A stretch of 20,581 bases of DNA, taken from the NCBI GenBank assembly GCA_018333775.1, contig JAGXSO010000146.1, positions 1-20,581 of the forward strand, read 5' to 3'. The first letter of the stretch is position 1; every line of letters begins with the position of its first letter. The notes below the pieces were generated by a model. The model saw only the letters and a list, made by a program, of their open reading frames with translations, did not search any database and was not told where the DNA came from. The translations under genes and the position numbers were made by a program. This stretch comes from Truepera sp. GTDB taxonomy: Bacteria > Deinococcota > Deinococci > Deinococcales > Trueperaceae. Shown piece after piece: positions 20,131 to 20,581 of the stretch.

Positions 20131-20581
20131 ACCCATACCCTGAGATTACCGTGCGGCCCGCTAAGGCTGAAGATGTGCCGTTGATTTTTGAGAACATCGG
20201 CTACTGGGCTACCCAGGGCAAGATGTTGGTCAGGCCGATGCCGCATATCTTCGAGAACCTGCGCGACTTCTTTGTGGCCGAGGTCAACGGCCAGTTTGCC
20301 GGCAACGCCGCGCTGCACGTCCTCTGGGGCGATATCGCCGAGGTGCGCGGGCTAGCTGTCAAGCCCGGCATTCAGGCCAACGGGATAGGGAAGAAGCTAG
20401 TCGAGGCGTGCGAAGCCGAGGCGCGGCGCATCGGCATCCCGATCCTCTTCGCCTGGACTTATGAGGTGCGTTTTTTCGAGAAGTGCGGCTTCACCTTAAT
20501 CGATAAGAGCCGCGAGCTGCACCCGCGGGTCTGGTCGGAGTGCTTAAGGTGCCAGTTCTATGTGGGCTGCAACGAAAACGG
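20127..20581 (+). CDS. argA: N-acetylglutamate synthase, short GNAT type (cut by window edge)
   Basis: The frame is open from the ATG at 20127 to the right edge, with 151 codons seen. ITVRPAKAEDVPLIFENIGYWATQGKMLVRP (about 7-37) has the layout of single-domain ArgA proteins. The acetyl-CoA loop is in RGLAVKPGIQANGIGKKLV (74-92), and FFEKCGF near 126 and VWSECLRCQF near the visible end match the short ArgA form. It acetylates glutamate with acetyl-CoA, the first step of arginine synthesis. The start overlaps the argH stop (ATGA), with GGAGG 9-10 nt upstream. Unlike the intact-looking catalytic loop here, the GNAT-like protein two genes earlier lacks it. Confidence 0.85.
   Translation, partial: MNPYPEITVRPAKAEDVPLIFENIGYWATQGKMLVRPMPHIFENLRDFFVAEVNGQFAGNAALHVLWGDIAEVRGLAVKPGIQANGIGKKLVEACEAEARRIGIPILFAWTYEVRFFEKCGFTLIDKSRELHPRVWSECLRCQFYVGCNEN

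Overview
The window reads as chromosomal DNA of a GC-rich, Gram-negative-type bacterium of the Deinococcota, most likely Truepera-like. The evidence is indirect: a small Rad52/DdrA-like protein, several promoters whose -10 box sits 6-8 nt from the start codon (the leaderless layout common in Deinococcus), frequent TTG/GTG starts, a non-lipoprotein solute-binding protein with a plain signal peptide, and an arginine cluster with separate argH and argA. No 16S or other marker gene is present, so this is inference.

Layout. (1) 1-650: the N-terminal part of an ISL3-type transposase (minus strand, cut by the window edge) with two copies of an 18-bp candidate end sequence upstream. (2) 721-8907, minus strand: a seven-gene operon read from 8907 downwards: family-5 solute-binding protein, two Opp/Dpp-type permeases, two ATPases, a tail-anchored TPR protein and a GH4 NAD-dependent glycosidase. 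Its promoter (about 9048-9075) has a 23-bp near-palindrome over the -10 box. The GH4 enzyme at the end suggests that the transporter imports oligosaccharides rather than peptides. (3) 9107-10798: a small membrane protein, then a toxin-antitoxin island with an orphan BrnA-type antitoxin, a truncated BrnT toxin remnant, and an intact Phd/VapC(PIN) pair. (4) 10964-12339, minus: a Rad52/DdrA-like protein translationally coupled to a PPP-like metallophosphoesterase, from a leaderless-type promoter. (5) 12556-15779, plus: a 786-residue multi-domain membrane protein and an EamA/DMT exporter. A DUF4097-type membrane protein converges on the exporter and shares its CTAG stop. (6) 17070 to the right edge, plus: argG - degenerate GNAT - argH - argA, the last cut by the window edge.

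How the genes fit together: the operon forms a capture-import-hydrolysis route for a glycoside, probably controlled by a regulator encoded elsewhere. The arg cluster combines the first committed step (N-acetylglutamate synthesis) with the last two steps of arginine synthesis, and two of its junctions are 4-nt ATGA overlaps. The toxin-antitoxin island looks like one module laid over the wreck of another. I see no CRISPR array, tRNA, rRNA or prophage. The strongest candidates for something less usual are the DdrA-like/phosphoesterase pair, the TA junction, the TPR protein inside the sugar operon, and the large uncharacterised membrane protein.
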